Positions 55,733-64,000 of a DNA stretch of 64,000 nucleotides are shown here, one piece after another (within the stretch, counting starts at the first letter, position 1; the number at the start of each line of letters is the position of its first letter). The position numbers and the translations under genes are program-made. Under the pieces are notes generated by a model. That model ran no database searches and was not told the DNA's origin. It saw only the letters and a list, made by a program, of their open reading frames with translations. The DNA is from Streptomyces rubiginosohelvolus (GTDB taxonomy: Bacteria > Actinomycetota > Actinomycetes > Streptomycetales > Streptomycetaceae): NCBI RefSeq assembly GCF_014649875.1, contig NZ_BMTW01000010.1, positions 62,001 through 126,000 of the forward strand, read 5' to 3'.

Positions 55733-57261
55733 GGCCGCCTCCAGCTCCGTCCGTCACGTGCGAGCATCTCGTCGGCCTCGGCCGGACCCCAGGTGCCGGC
55801 CGCGTACTTCGCGGGCTTGCCGTGCTTGTCCCAGTACTCCTCGATCGGGTCGAGGATGGTCCAGGAGAGTTCGACCTCCTGGTGGCGGGGGAAGAGGTTG
55901 GCGTCGCCGAGCAGCACGTCCAGGAGGAGCCGCTCGTACGCCTCCGGGCTGGACTCCGTGAACGACTCGCCGTACGCGAAGTCCATCGTGACGTCCCGGA
56001 CCTCCATCGAGGTGCCGGGCACCTTGGAGCCGAAGCGCACGGTGACGCCCTCGTCGGGCTGGACCCGGATGACCAGGGCGTTGCCGCCCAGCTCCTCGGT
56101 CGCGCTCGACTCGAAGGGCAGGTAGGGGGCGCGCTTGAAGACGACCGCGATCTCCGTGACCCGGCGGCCGAGCCGCTTTCCGGTGCGGAGGTAGAACGGA
56201 ACCCCCGCCCAGCGGCGGTTGTTGATCGTCAGCTTGATCGCCGCGTAGGTGTCGGTCGTCGACTTGGGGTCGATGCCGTCCTCCTCGCAGTAGCCGAGGA
56301 CCTCCTGGCCGCCCTGCCAGGCGTGCTCGTACTGGGCGCGCACGGTGTGCAGTCCGAGGTCCTCGGGCAGCTCGACGGCGGTGAGCACCTTGAGCTTCTC
56401 GGCGACCAGGGCCTTCGGGTGGAAGGAGCCGGGCTCCTCCATCGCGGTCAGCGCCAGCAGCTGGAGCAGGTGGTTCTGGATGACGTCACGGGCGGCGCCG
56501 ATGCCGTCGTAGTAGCCGGCCCGGCCGCCGATGCCGATGTCCTCGGCCATCGTGATCTGTACGTGGTCGACGTAGGACCGGTTCCAGATCGGCTCCCACA
56601 TCGTGTTGGCGAACCGCAGCGCCAGGATGTTCTGGACCGTCTCCTTCCCCAGGTAGTGGTCGATCCGGAAGACCTCGTTGGGCGGGAAGACGTCGTGCAC
56701 GAGCTGGTTGAGCTCCTGCGCGCTGGCCAGGTCGTGACCGAACGGCTTCTCGATGACGGCACGCCGCCAGGAGCCCTCCTTCTGGTCGGCCAGGCCGTGC
56801 TTCTTGAGCTGCTGGACGACCTTGGGGAAGAACTTCGGCGGCACGGAGAGGTAGAAGGCGAAGTTGCCGCCCGTCCCCTGTGCCTTGTCGAGCTCCTCGA
56901 TGGTCGCCTTCAGCGTCTCGAACGCCTCGTCGTCGTCGAAGTTGCCCTGGACGAAGCGCATCCCCTGGATGAGCTGCTGCCAGACCTCCTCGCGGAACGG
57001 CGTACGGGCGTGCTCCTTGACGGCGTCATGGACGACCTGCGCGAAGTCCTCGTCCTCCCAGTCGCGGCGCGCGAAGCCGATGAGCGAGAAGCCCGGCGGC
57101 AGCAGGCCGCGATTGGCCAGGTCGTAGACGGCGGGCATCAGCTTTTTACGGGACAAATCGCCCGTGACGCCAAAGATGACCAGGCCCGACGGCCCCGCGA
57201 TACGCGGGAGCCGTCGGTCCTGTGCGTCACGGAGCGGGTTGGCTCCGGGAACAGCAGACAA
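55729..57261 (-). CDS. zwf: Glucose-6-phosphate 1-dehydrogenase
   Basis: 510-residue Zwf, first enzyme of the oxidative pentose phosphate pathway, reducing NADP+. NADP-binding FGVTGDLSRKKLMPA is near residues 31-45, substrate site RIDHYLGKE near 195, followed by the FRNxxxxPxxNR-like RFANTMWEPIWNRSYVDHVQI. The start is a rare TTG at 57261, 6 nt after the tal stop, with GGAGGG upstream; no closer ATG or GTG fits family length. Coupled to opcA by a 4-nt overlap. Confidence 0.96.
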   Translation of the reverse strand: MSAVPGANPLRDAQDRRLPRIAGPSGLVIFGVTGDLSRKKLMPAVYDLANRGLLPPGFSLIGFARRDWEDEDFAQVVHDAVKEHARTPFREEVWQQLIQGMRFVQGNFDDDEAFETLKATIEELDKAQGTGGNFAFYLSVPPKFFPKVVQQLKKHGLADQKEGSWRRAVIEKPFGHDLASAQELNQLVHDVFPPNEVFRIDHYLGKETVQNILALRFANTMWEPIWNRSYVDHVQITMAEDIGIGGRAGYYDGIGAARDVIQNHLLQLLALTAMEEPGSFHPKALVAEKLKVLTAVELPEDLGLHTVRAQYEHAWQGGQEVLGYCEEDGIDPKSTTDTYAAIKLTINNRRWAGVPFYLRTGKRLGRRVTEIAVVFKRAPYLPFESSATEELGGNALVIRVQPDEGVTVRFGSKVPGTSMEVRDVTMDFAYGESFTESSPEAYERLLLDVLLGDANLFPRHQEVELSWTILDPIEEYWDKHGKPAKYAAGTWGPAEADEMLARDGRSWRRP

Positions 57262-57266
57262 AGTGG

Positions 57267-58385
57267 TCAGCCCTCCGAGGGGGCGAGGCGCGAAAGCTCC
57301 GCCTCGGTCGACTTGAGCAGGTCGTTCCAGGACGCCTCGAACTTCTCGACGCCCTCGTCCTCCAGCAGCTGTACGACCTCGTCGTACGAGATGCCGAGCT
57401 TCTTGATGGCGTCCAGGTCCGCGCGCGCCTGGTCGTAGCCGCCGGCGACGGTGTTGCCGGTGATCTCGCCGTGGTCGGCCACCGCCTCCAGCGTCGCCTC
57501 CGGCATGGTGTTCACCGTGTTCGGCGCCACCAGGTCGTCGACGTACAGCGTGTCCTTCAGCGACGGGTCCTTGACGCCGGTCGAGGCCCACAGCGGACGC
57601 TGCTTGTTGGCCTGCGCCTTGTCCAGGGCCGTCCAGCGGTCGGAGGAGAAGACCTCCTCGTACGCCTCGTAGGCCAGGCGGGCGTTGGCCAGGGCGGACT
57701 TGCCCTTGGCGGCCTTCGCCTCGTCGGAGCCGATAGCGTCCAGACGCTTGTCGATCTCGGTGTCCACGCGGGACACGAAGAAGGACGCCACCGAGTGGAT
57801 CTTGGAGAGGTCCAGGCCCGCGGCCTTCGCCTTCTCCAGGCCCGCCAGGTAGGCGTCCATGACCGCGCGGTAGCGCTCCAGCGAGAAGATCAGCGTCACG
57901 TTGACGCTGATGCCCCGGCCGATCGTCTCGGTGATCGCCGGGAGGCCCGCCTTGGTGGCCGGGATCTTGATGAGCGTGTTCGGCCGGTCGACCAGCCAGG
58001 CCAGCTGCTTGGCCTCGGCGGTGGTGGCCAGGGTGTTGTGGGCCAGACGCGGGTCCACCTCGATGGAGACCCGGCCGTCCTGGCCGTCGGTGGCGTCGAA
58101 GACCGGGCGCAGGATGTCGGCGGCGTCGCGGACGTCCGCCGTCGTGATCATGCGGACCGCTTCCTCGACGGTGACCTTGCGGGCGGCGAGGTCGGTGAGC
58201 TGCTGCTCGTAACCGTCGCCCTGCGAGATCGCCTTCTGGAAGATCGACGGGTTGGTGGTGACGCCGACGACATGGCTCTGGTCGATCAGTTCGGCCAGGT
58301 TGCCGGACGTGATCCGCTTGCGCGACAGGTCGTCGAGCCAGATCGCCACGCCCTCGTCGGAGAGGCGCTTGAGTGCGTCTGTCAT
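57267..58385 (-). CDS. tal: Transaldolase
   Basis: 372-residue transaldolase of the long actinobacterial type, which moves a dihydroxyacetone unit between sugar phosphates. The Schiff-base Lys140 lies in NTLIKIPATKAGL; the N-terminal signature VGVTTNPSIFQKAI and SVNVTLIFSLERY are intact. ATG 58385 is chosen because GGAG lies 9 nt upstream; ATG 58394 is possible. It is 6 nt before zwf and 34 nt after tkt. Confidence 0.97.
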   Translation of the reverse strand: MTDALKRLSDEGVAIWLDDLSRKRITSGNLAELIDQSHVVGVTTNPSIFQKAISQGDGYEQQLTDLAARKVTVEEAVRMITTADVRDAADILRPVFDATDGQDGRVSIEVDPRLAHNTLATTAEAKQLAWLVDRPNTLIKIPATKAGLPAITETIGRGISVNVTLIFSLERYRAVMDAYLAGLEKAKAAGLDLSKIHSVASFFVSRVDTEIDKRLDAIGSDEAKAAKGKSALANARLAYEAYEEVFSSDRWTALDKAQANKQRPLWASTGVKDPSLKDTLYVDDLVAPNTVNTMPEATLEAVADHGEITGNTVAGGYDQARADLDAIKKLGISYDEVVQLLEDEGVEKFEASWNDLLKSTEAELSRLAPSEG

Positions 58386-58419
58386 GAGTTGCATCTCCTA
58401 CTAGTCGTATCTACCGGCG

Positions 58420-60507
58420 TCAGCGTGCTGCGGCTTCGAGAGATTCCCGCGCGGCGGCGGCCACGTGCTCCGGCGTGAAGCCGAACTCGCGGAACAGCAC
58501 CTTCGCGTCGGCGGAGGCCCCGAAGTGCTCCAGCGAGACGATCCGGCCGGCGTCGCCCACGTACCGGTACCAGGTCAGGCCGATGCCCGCCTCGACGGCG
58601 ACGCGCGCCTTCACCGACGGCGGCAGCACGCTGTCCTTGTAACCCTGGTCCTGCTCCTCGAACCACTCGACCGACGGCATCGAGACCACCCGGGTCGGCA
58701 CACCGGCCGCCTGGAGCTGCTCGCGCGCCTCGACGGCGACGTGCACCTCGGAACCGGTCGCGATGAGCAGCACCTGCGGCTCGCCACCTTCGGCCTCGAA
58801 CAGGACGTAACCGCCCTTGGCCGCGTCCTCGTTCGCCTCGTACGTCGGCACGCCCTGGCGGGTCAGCGCCAGACCGTGCGGGGTGCCCTTGCCGAACACC
58901 TTGGTGTAGCGGCGCAGGATCTCGCGCCAGGCGATGGCGGTCTCGTTGGCGTCGGCCGGGCGCACGATGTTCAGGCCCGGGATGGCGCGCAGCGAGGCCA
59001 GGTGCTCGACCGGCTGGTGGGTCGGGCCGTCCTCGCCGAGACCGATCGAGTCGTGCGTCCACACGTACGTCACCGGCAGGTGCATCAGCGCGGAGAGCCG
59101 CACCGCGTTGCGCATGTAGTCGGAGAACACCAGGAAGGTGCCGCCGTAGATGCGGGTGTTGCCGTGCAGCGCGATGCCGTTCATCGCGGCGGCCATCGCG
59201 TGCTCGCGGATGCCGAAGTGGATCGTGCGGCCGTACGGGTCGGCCTCCGGCAGCGGGTTGCCCGCCGGGAGGAACGACGACGTCTTGTCGATCGTCGTGT
59301 TGTTCGAGCCCGCGAGGTCGGCGGAGCCGCCCCACAGCTCGGGCACGATCTCACCGAGCGCCTGGAGCACCTTGCCGGAGGCGGCCCGGGTGGCCAGACC
59401 CTTGCCGGGCTCGAAGACGGGGAGCTTCTCCTCCCAGCCCTCGGGCAGCTCGCCCGCGGCGATCCGGTCGAAGGAGGCGGCGCGCTCCGGGTTGGCCGTG
59501 CGCCACGCGGCGAACGACTTGTCCCACTCGGCACGGGCCTCGCGGCCGCGGTCCAGGGCCTCGCGGGTGTGGCCGATGACCTCGGCGGAGACCTCGAAGG
59601 TCTGCTCCGGGTCGAAGCCGAGGACCCGCTTGGTCGCCGCGACCTCGTCGTCGCCGAGCGCCGAGCCGTGCGCGGCCTCGGTGTTCTGGGCGTTCGGGGC
59701 GGGCCAGGCGATGATCGAGCGGGCCGCGATGAACGAGGGGCGCTCGGTCTCGGCCTTCGCCGCCTGCAGCGCCGCGTACAGACCCGCCGGGTCCAGGTCG
59801 CCGCTCGGCAACTGGTCGACACGTTGCACGTGCCAGCCGTACGCCTCGTACCGCTTGATGGTGTCCTCGGAGACCGCGGTCTCCGTGTCACCCTCGATGG
59901 AGATGTGGTTGTCGTCCCAGAGCAGGACCAGGTTGCCCAGCTTCTGGTGCCCGGCCAGCGAGGACGCCTCGGCCGAGATGCCCTCCTGGAGGCAGCCGTC
60001 GCCGGCGATGGCCCACACCATGTGGTCGAAGGGGGAGGTGCCGGGGGCCGCCTCGGGGTCGAACAGGCCGCGCTCGTAGCGGGCGGCCATCGCCATGCCC
60101 ACCGCGTTGGCGACACCCTGGCCCAGCGGCCCGGTCGTCGTCTCGACCCCGGTGGTGTGGCCGTACTCCGGGTGGCCCGGGGTCTTGGAGCCCCAGGTGC
60201 GGAAGGCCTTCAGGTCGTCCAGCTCCAGCCCGTAGCCGGCCAGGTAGAGCTGGATGTAGAGCGTCAGGCTGGAGTGGCCGGCGGAGAGGACGAAGCGGTC
60301 GCGACCGGTCCACTCGGCGTCCGCGGGGTCGTGCCGCATCACCTTCTGGAACAGGGTGTACGCGGCAGGAGCCAGGCTCATCGCCGTGCCCGGGTGGCCG
60401 TTCCCGACTTTCTGTACGGCGTCCGCAGCGAGGACGCGGGCGGTGTCCACGGCCCGCTGGTCCACATCGGTCCACTGGAGGTCTGTGGTGGTCGGCTTGA
60501 TGCTCAC
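58420..60507 (-). CDS. tkt: Transketolase
   Basis: 695-residue thiamine-diphosphate enzyme, first gene of the pentose phosphate operon. ThDP/Mg site GDGCLQEGISAEASSLAGH...LVLLWDDNHISIEG is near residues 165-205; the N-terminal KVGNGHPGTAMSLAPAAYTLF and C-terminal RLSALMHLPVTYVWTHDSIGLGEDGPTHQPVEHL blocks are complete. Start GTG 60507. A 13-nt palindrome CCCTGAGTCAGGG touches the start codon and may interfere with initiation or bind a regulator. Confidence 0.97.
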   Translation of the reverse strand: MSIKPTTTDLQWTDVDQRAVDTARVLAADAVQKVGNGHPGTAMSLAPAAYTLFQKVMRHDPADAEWTGRDRFVLSAGHSSLTLYIQLYLAGYGLELDDLKAFRTWGSKTPGHPEYGHTTGVETTTGPLGQGVANAVGMAMAARYERGLFDPEAAPGTSPFDHMVWAIAGDGCLQEGISAEASSLAGHQKLGNLVLLWDDNHISIEGDTETAVSEDTIKRYEAYGWHVQRVDQLPSGDLDPAGLYAALQAAKAETERPSFIAARSIIAWPAPNAQNTEAAHGSALGDDEVAATKRVLGFDPEQTFEVSAEVIGHTREALDRGREARAEWDKSFAAWRTANPERAASFDRIAAGELPEGWEEKLPVFEPGKGLATRAASGKVLQALGEIVPELWGGSADLAGSNNTTIDKTSSFLPAGNPLPEADPYGRTIHFGIREHAMAAAMNGIALHGNTRIYGGTFLVFSDYMRNAVRLSALMHLPVTYVWTHDSIGLGEDGPTHQPVEHLASLRAIPGLNIVRPADANETAIAWREILRRYTKVFGKGTPHGLALTRQGVPTYEANEDAAKGGYVLFEAEGGEPQVLLIATGSEVHVAVEAREQLQAAGVPTRVVSMPSVEWFEEQDQGYKDSVLPPSVKARVAVEAGIGLTWYRYVGDAGRIVSLEHFGASADAKVLFREFGFTPEHVAAAARESLEAAAR

Positions 60508-60519
60508 CCTGAGTCAGGG
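60507..60519. promoter_or_regulatory. Palindrome at the tkt start codon
   Basis: CCCTGAGTCAGGG is a perfect 13-nt palindrome around a central G. Its left end overlaps the GTG start on the minus strand, and its right arm covers part of the purine-rich ribosome binding region. Confidence 0.4.
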
Positions 60520-60799
60520 CTCCTCTCCACTGTTGTAAACCGGTGACCGTTACCGCACCGGGCGCTGTCGAGCCTACCCCCGTTGCCGGGCGCACTTTCC
60601 GTGCACTTTCCAGGGTGTGGGCGACCCGTGGAGTTCGCCTCCCGGCGGAATGCACATCCGGCGAACAGTCACCCCCAACACGACCCCACCCCCGCGAAGG
60701 GCGGTGTATCCCCAACGTCTAGAGTGGTCGAGTTCGCGCAAGTCTTCACAAGGGCCTCCATGCCCGGAGCTTGCTGGGATTTCTCTGTCAGGGGTGTGC

Positions 60800-61747
60800 G
60801 TGACGGCCGTCGAGTCCCGACCCGCAGGGGTCGCCTTGACTCCCAGCCCAGGGGGCCATCGCCCGTTCGGGGCCCGCGTCAAGGCATTCGTGGCGCTTAC
60901 CAAGCCACGGATCATCGAGCTGCTGCTCATCACCACCGTTCCGGTGATGTTCCTCGCTGCCCAGGGTGTACCCGACCTGTGGCTCGTTCTCACGACCACC
61001 ATCGGGGGATACCTCTCCGCGGGCGGCGCCAACGCGCTCAACATGTACATCGACCGGGACATCGACGCGCTGATGGACCGTACGTCCCAGCGCCCGCTGG
61101 TCACGGGCATGGTCAGCCCCCGCGAATGCCTGGCCTTCGGCATCGGCCTCGCGGTGTTCTCCACGCTCTGGTTCGGGCTGCTGGTCAACTGGCTCTCGGC
61201 CGCCCTCGCGCTCGGCGCGCTGCTCTTCTACGTCGTCGTCTACACGATGCTGCTGAAGCGCCGCACCTCCCAGAACATCGTCTGGGGCGGTATCGCGGGC
61301 TGCATGCCGGTCCTCATCGGCTGGTCGGCCGTGACGAACACGGTCTCCTGGGCCGCCGTCATCCTCTTCGCCGTCATCTTCTTCTGGACGCCGCCGCATT
61401 ACTGGCCGCTGTCGATGAAGGTCAAGGACGACTACGCCCGGGTCGGCGTCCCGATGCTCCCGGTCGTCGCCACCAACCGGGTGGTCGCCAAGCAGATCGT
61501 CCTCTACAGCTGGGTGATGGTCGCGGTCTCGCTGCTGCTCACCCCGCTGGGCTACACCGGCTGGTTCTACACCGCGGTGGCGCTGCTCTCCGGCGGCGCC
61601 TGGCTCTGGGAGGCCCACGGCCTGCAGAACCGCGCCAAGGCCGGGGTGACCGGGGCCAAGCTCAAGGAGATGCGGCTCTTCCACTGGTCCATCACCTACG
61701 TCTCGCTCCTCTTCCTGGCCGTCGCGGTGGACCCCTTCCTCCGCTGA
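60800..61747 (+). CDS. ctaB: Protoheme IX farnesyltransferase (haem O synthase)
   Basis: 315-residue UbiA-family membrane prenyltransferase that farnesylates haem B to haem O for cytochrome oxidase. Both Asp-rich sites are present: NMYIDRDIDALMDRTSQRP near residue 80 and DDYARVGVPMLPV near 213. About nine membrane helices. GTG 60800 follows AGGGG; GTG 60794 in frame is an alternative. It is divergent from tkt, a conserved actinobacterial arrangement, and works with CtaA at the window's right edge. Confidence 0.95.
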   Translation: MTAVESRPAGVALTPSPGGHRPFGARVKAFVALTKPRIIELLLITTVPVMFLAAQGVPDLWLVLTTTIGGYLSAGGANALNMYIDRDIDALMDRTSQRPLVTGMVSPRECLAFGIGLAVFSTLWFGLLVNWLSAALALGALLFYVVVYTMLLKRRTSQNIVWGGIAGCMPVLIGWSAVTNTVSWAAVILFAVIFFWTPPHYWPLSMKVKDDYARVGVPMLPVVATNRVVAKQIVLYSWVMVAVSLLLTPLGYTGWFYTAVALLSGGAWLWEAHGLQNRAKAGVTGAKLKEMRLFHWSITYVSLLFLAVAVDPFLR

Positions 61748-61765
61748 CACCCCCGCTTCCGGTGT

Positions 61766-61805
61766 ACGGGCGGGTCGCGTGGCACAAGCCACGCGACCCG
61801 CCCGT
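61766..61805 (+). terminator. ctaB terminator
   Basis: An 18-bp perfect stem ACGGGCGGGTCGCGTGGC (61766-61783) with its complement (61788-61805) and an ACAA loop, 19 nt after ctaB. Confidence 0.9.
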
Positions 61806-61840
61806 CGCCAGTTCATCTACCCGTCGGTAGCATCCTGTTC

Positions 61841-62218
61841 ATGGCAGAGACGGCAGCAGACGCAGCGGACACCGAGCAGACCTCACGGACGGACGCCAGG
61901 AAGGCGGCGCGCGACGGGCGCAGGGCGGCGAAGCTCGCCCGCGAGATCGGCGCCTTCGCCAAGGAGCACGGCGGCGCGGAGGGGCAGCTCGCCTACATCG
62001 GCCAGGCCGGCGCCCGTATCGTCCTGGTCGGCCAGGACGGCGCCTGGGGCGACCTCGTGGCCCCGACCTACGCGGTGGCCGAGAGCGCGGCCGCGAAGTC
62101 CGGCATCACGATGCACGACGAGTTCGACGGCGAGTTCGCGCTCAAGGTCCGCACCGGCCCGTACGAGTGGTCCCGGATGGCGGGGATCCAGGTCGGCGGC
62201 CCGTCCAACGACCGCTGA
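61841..62218 (+). CDS. Small conserved hypothetical protein
   Basis: 125 residues. The N-terminal 45 residues form a charged helix rich in Ala, Arg and Asp (RKAARDGRRAAKLAREIG); the rest is a compact alpha/beta segment (ARIVLVGQDGAWGDLVAPTYAVAESAA, FALKVRTGPYEWSRMAGIQVGG). No signal peptide, Cys cluster or known motif. It lies between ctaB and an amidohydrolase gene on the same strand. The ribosome binding site is weak. Function unknown. Confidence 0.7.
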   Translation: MAETAADAADTEQTSRTDARKAARDGRRAAKLAREIGAFAKEHGGAEGQLAYIGQAGARIVLVGQDGAWGDLVAPTYAVAESAAAKSGITMHDEFDGEFALKVRTGPYEWSRMAGIQVGGPSNDR

Positions 62219-62298
62219 GGCTTCCACCTCGGACGGTGTCCCGTCCGGGGGCTCACCCGTTAGGCCGTGCGTAGACACGCCGTCCCAGGGAGCCCCGG

Positions 62299-63420
62299 AT
62301 GACCGACCCCGTGCCCGTGGCCGATCTGGTCGACCAGAACTGCCACGGAGTGCTCCGCACCGAGCTGGGCCTCGGCACCTTCGAGGCCCGGCTCGGCGCC
62401 GCCCGCTCCCCGGCCGCCCCCGGCACCACCTTCTTCGACACCCAGACCGGCTTCGCCGTACGCCGCTGGTGCCCGCCCCTGCTCGGCCTCGAAGCGCACT
62501 GCCCGCCCGCCTCCTATCTGGCCCGGCGGCGCGAACTGGGCGTCGCCGAGACCTCCCGCCGCCTACTGCGCGCCGCCGGGGTCTCCGCCCACCTCGTCGA
62601 CACCGGCCTCCCCGGCGACCTCACGGGACCGGCCGAGATGGCCTCGGCGGCCGGGTCCGACGCCCGGGAGATCGTCCGGCTGGAGGTCCTCGCCGAGCAG
62701 GTCGCCGACACCTCGGGCACCGTCGACGCCTTCCTCGTCAACCTCGGCGAGGCCGTGCACACCGCCGCCTCGTCGGCCGTCGCCTTCACCTCCGTCGGCG
62801 CCGCCCCGTACGCCGCCCCCGAGCCGCCGGGACCGGTCCGGGTGCGGGCGGCGGCCGGGCGCTGGCTGGCCCGGCGGGAGGCGGAGCGCCGGGCCGCCCG
62901 CCGGGGCGCGGCGGGCCGGGAGGGCGGCGGGGCGCCCGTCGAACCGGAGCTGCTGGACCATCTGCGCTGGTCCGCGGTGGCCTGCGGGCTGCCGCTGCAA
63001 CTGCGCCTGGGCACCGCGGACCCGGCCCGCCTCGCCGACTTCGCCGCCGCCACCGAGGGGCACGGCTGCGACCTCGTCCTCCTGCACGGCTACCCGTACC
63101 ACCGGCAGACCGCCGCGCTGGCAGGCCGGCATCCCCACGTCTACGCGGACCTCGGGGCCGTACCGGCGCGGACGGGGGCGCGGGCGGCGGCCGTGCTCGC
63201 GGAGGTCATGGAGCTGGCGCCGTTCGGCAAGCTGCTGTTCTCCAGCGGGGCGCAGGCCCTGCCGGAACTGCACCTGGTGGGCGCGCGGCAGTTCCGCGAG
63301 GCGCTGGGGCGGGTGCTGGGCGCCTGGGTCGAGGACGGCGCGTGGACCCCGCAGGACGCGGCCAGGGTCGCCAGGATGATCGGGTCGGGCAACGCGCGCC
63401 GGGTGTACGGGCTGGGGTGA
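62299..63420 (+). CDS. Amidohydrolase-family protein
   Basis: 373 residues of the amidohydrolase-2 TIM-barrel group. Recognisable pieces are the N-terminal DQNCHG in the place of the HxH site, DLVLLHGYPYHRQTAALAGRHPHVYADLGAV, and the C-terminal GKLLFSSGAQALPELHLVGARQFREAL. The first metal site is degenerate: Asn-Cys-His replaces HxH, so metal use and activity are uncertain. The closest recalled pattern is the FluG N-terminal/decarboxylase-like set. ATG 62299 with GGAG-type spacing. No operon partner is obvious. Confidence 0.78.
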   Translation: MTDPVPVADLVDQNCHGVLRTELGLGTFEARLGAARSPAAPGTTFFDTQTGFAVRRWCPPLLGLEAHCPPASYLARRRELGVAETSRRLLRAAGVSAHLVDTGLPGDLTGPAEMASAAGSDAREIVRLEVLAEQVADTSGTVDAFLVNLGEAVHTAASSAVAFTSVGAAPYAAPEPPGPVRVRAAAGRWLARREAERRAARRGAAGREGGGAPVEPELLDHLRWSAVACGLPLQLRLGTADPARLADFAAATEGHGCDLVLLHGYPYHRQTAALAGRHPHVYADLGAVPARTGARAAAVLAEVMELAPFGKLLFSSGAQALPELHLVGARQFREALGRVLGAWVEDGAWTPQDAARVARMIGSGNARRVYGLG

Positions 63421-63438
63421 GGGGCCGGGACATGAGGA

Positions 63439-63470
63439 AGGGGCGGCAGGCCCCCCGGCCCGCCGCCCCT
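63439..63470. terminator. Terminator between the amidohydrolase gene and ctaA
   Basis: AGGGGCGGC (63439-63447) pairs with GCCGCCCCT (63462-63470) with a GC-rich loop that can pair further. It lies between the convergent genes. Confidence 0.75.
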
Positions 63471-63493
63471 CACCCGCCGTACGTGTGTCTGAT

Positions 63494-64000
63494 TCAGGCG
63501 GCCGTCGCCGGTGCCGTCTCCGGCCGCTCGGCGGAGGGGCCGGGCAGCGGGGCGGGCGTGTCGTCGCCGCGCTCGCGCATGCTCAGGACGAGCCGGACCA
63601 CGGCGATCAACAGGACGGCCGAGCCGAACATGTGGATGCCGACCAGGATCTCGGGGACGTCGCTGAAGTACTGCACGTAACCGATCGCTCCCTGGGCGAG
63701 CAGGACGAGCAGCAGGTCACGGGCGCGGGCCCGGGTGTCGGCGGGCGCGTCGACCACCCGCAGGGCCAGCCACATCGCGATGGCCAGCGCGCAGACCACC
63801 CAGGCGGCGATGGCGTGGACATGGGCGGCGGCCGACCAGTCCCACGGCATGCGCGGTACGTCGCTGCTGTCGCCGGCGTGCTTGCCGGAACCGGTCACCG
63901 AGGTGCCCAGCACGATCAGGACGACCGTGGTCGCGAGGATCGCCCAGGACAGTCGGCGCACCGGCAGGGGGGTCCGGGGCCGCGGCGGGCCGTCGCCCTC
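63494..64000 (-). CDS. ctaA: Haem A synthase (COX15/CtaA), 5' end beyond the right edge
   Basis: C-terminal 168 codons of CtaA, which oxidises the C8 methyl of haem O to the formyl of haem A. The frame is open to the last base of the window. Visible membrane helices: WAILATTVVLIVLGTSVTG, VHAIAAWVVCALAIAMWLAL, LLLVLLAQGAIGYVQYF and ILVGIHMFGSAVLLIAVVRLVL. Conserved His residues for haem are in AAAHVHAIAAW and GIHMFG. Gly-Thr-x-VTGSGxHAGD is the family loop. A Pro/Ala-rich tail ends the protein. It pairs functionally with ctaB. Confidence 0.93.
   Translation of the reverse strand, partial: EGDGPPRPRTPLPVRRLSWAILATTVVLIVLGTSVTGSGKHAGDSSDVPRMPWDWSAAAHVHAIAAWVVCALAIAMWLALRVVDAPADTRARARDLLLVLLAQGAIGYVQYFSDVPEILVGIHMFGSAVLLIAVVRLVLSMRERGDDTPAPLPGPSAERPETAPATAA

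Overview
The window is chromosomal DNA from a Streptomyces-type actinobacterium. The base composition is very GC-rich with a strong third-position GC bias. GTG starts and four-base stop/start overlaps are frequent. Family-level gene order (rpsA, coaE, uvrB, uvrA, uvrC-rapZ-yvcK-whiA, gap-pgk-tpiA-secG, rbpA, pgi, opcA-zwf-tal-tkt, ctaB, ctaA) is that of the conserved core arm of a Streptomyces chromosome. No insertion sequence, prophage, CRISPR array or rRNA operon is visible.

Region 1 (1-9.8 kb): the 5' part of an HrpB-type helicase, a methyltransferase, rpsA with a consensus promoter, a secreted beta-helix protein, a PAC2 protein, coaE, a TPR protein and small accessory genes. Region 2 (10-15.7 kb): a SNF2 helicase/SWIM-finger pair, a conserved protein of unknown function, and immediately downstream two tandem RNA elements that fold as circularly permuted tRNAs (3' half before 5' half). 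These are the most unusual objects in the window. Region 3 (15.7-25.6 kb): a papain-fold protein overlapping an AlaA-type aminotransferase, an HxlR regulator with overlapping inverted repeats, a degenerate uridine-kinase-like protein, a pseudouridine kinase/glycosidase pair, a cupin, an MFS transporter, an alkyltransferase (ogt), a GDPD and an MHYT-domain membrane protein.

Region 4 (25.6-45.4 kb): uvrB, two TerD-family genes, and terC under a probable yybP-ykoY (Mn2+) riboswitch with a Shine-Dalgarno-locking hairpin. It continues with a metallo-beta-lactamase-fold hydrolase, a mycothiol-dependent enzyme, uvrA, a Tat-type Rieske protein, an HTH protein, a secreted papain-like protease with a membrane-anchored partner, and the uvrC-rapZ-yvcK-whiA cluster. 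Sequences matching the actinobacterial RecA-NDp/PafBC DNA-damage promoter lie directly at the start codons of uvrB, ogt and uvrC, with a weaker one before the SNF2 helicase, so dispersed repair genes appear to form one LexA-independent regulon read from leaderless mRNAs.

Region 5 (45.6-64 kb): central carbon metabolism. gap, pgk and tpiA run forward, followed by secG, rbpA and pgi. A tightly overlapped reverse operon tkt-tal-zwf-opcA-pgl covers both branches of the pentose phosphate pathway. Two bacterial-PH-domain membrane proteins and a VOC protein lie between. The right edge holds ctaB, a hypothetical protein, an amidohydrolase and the 3' part of ctaA, tying the locus to haem A supply. Strong perfect hairpins separate many of these units.
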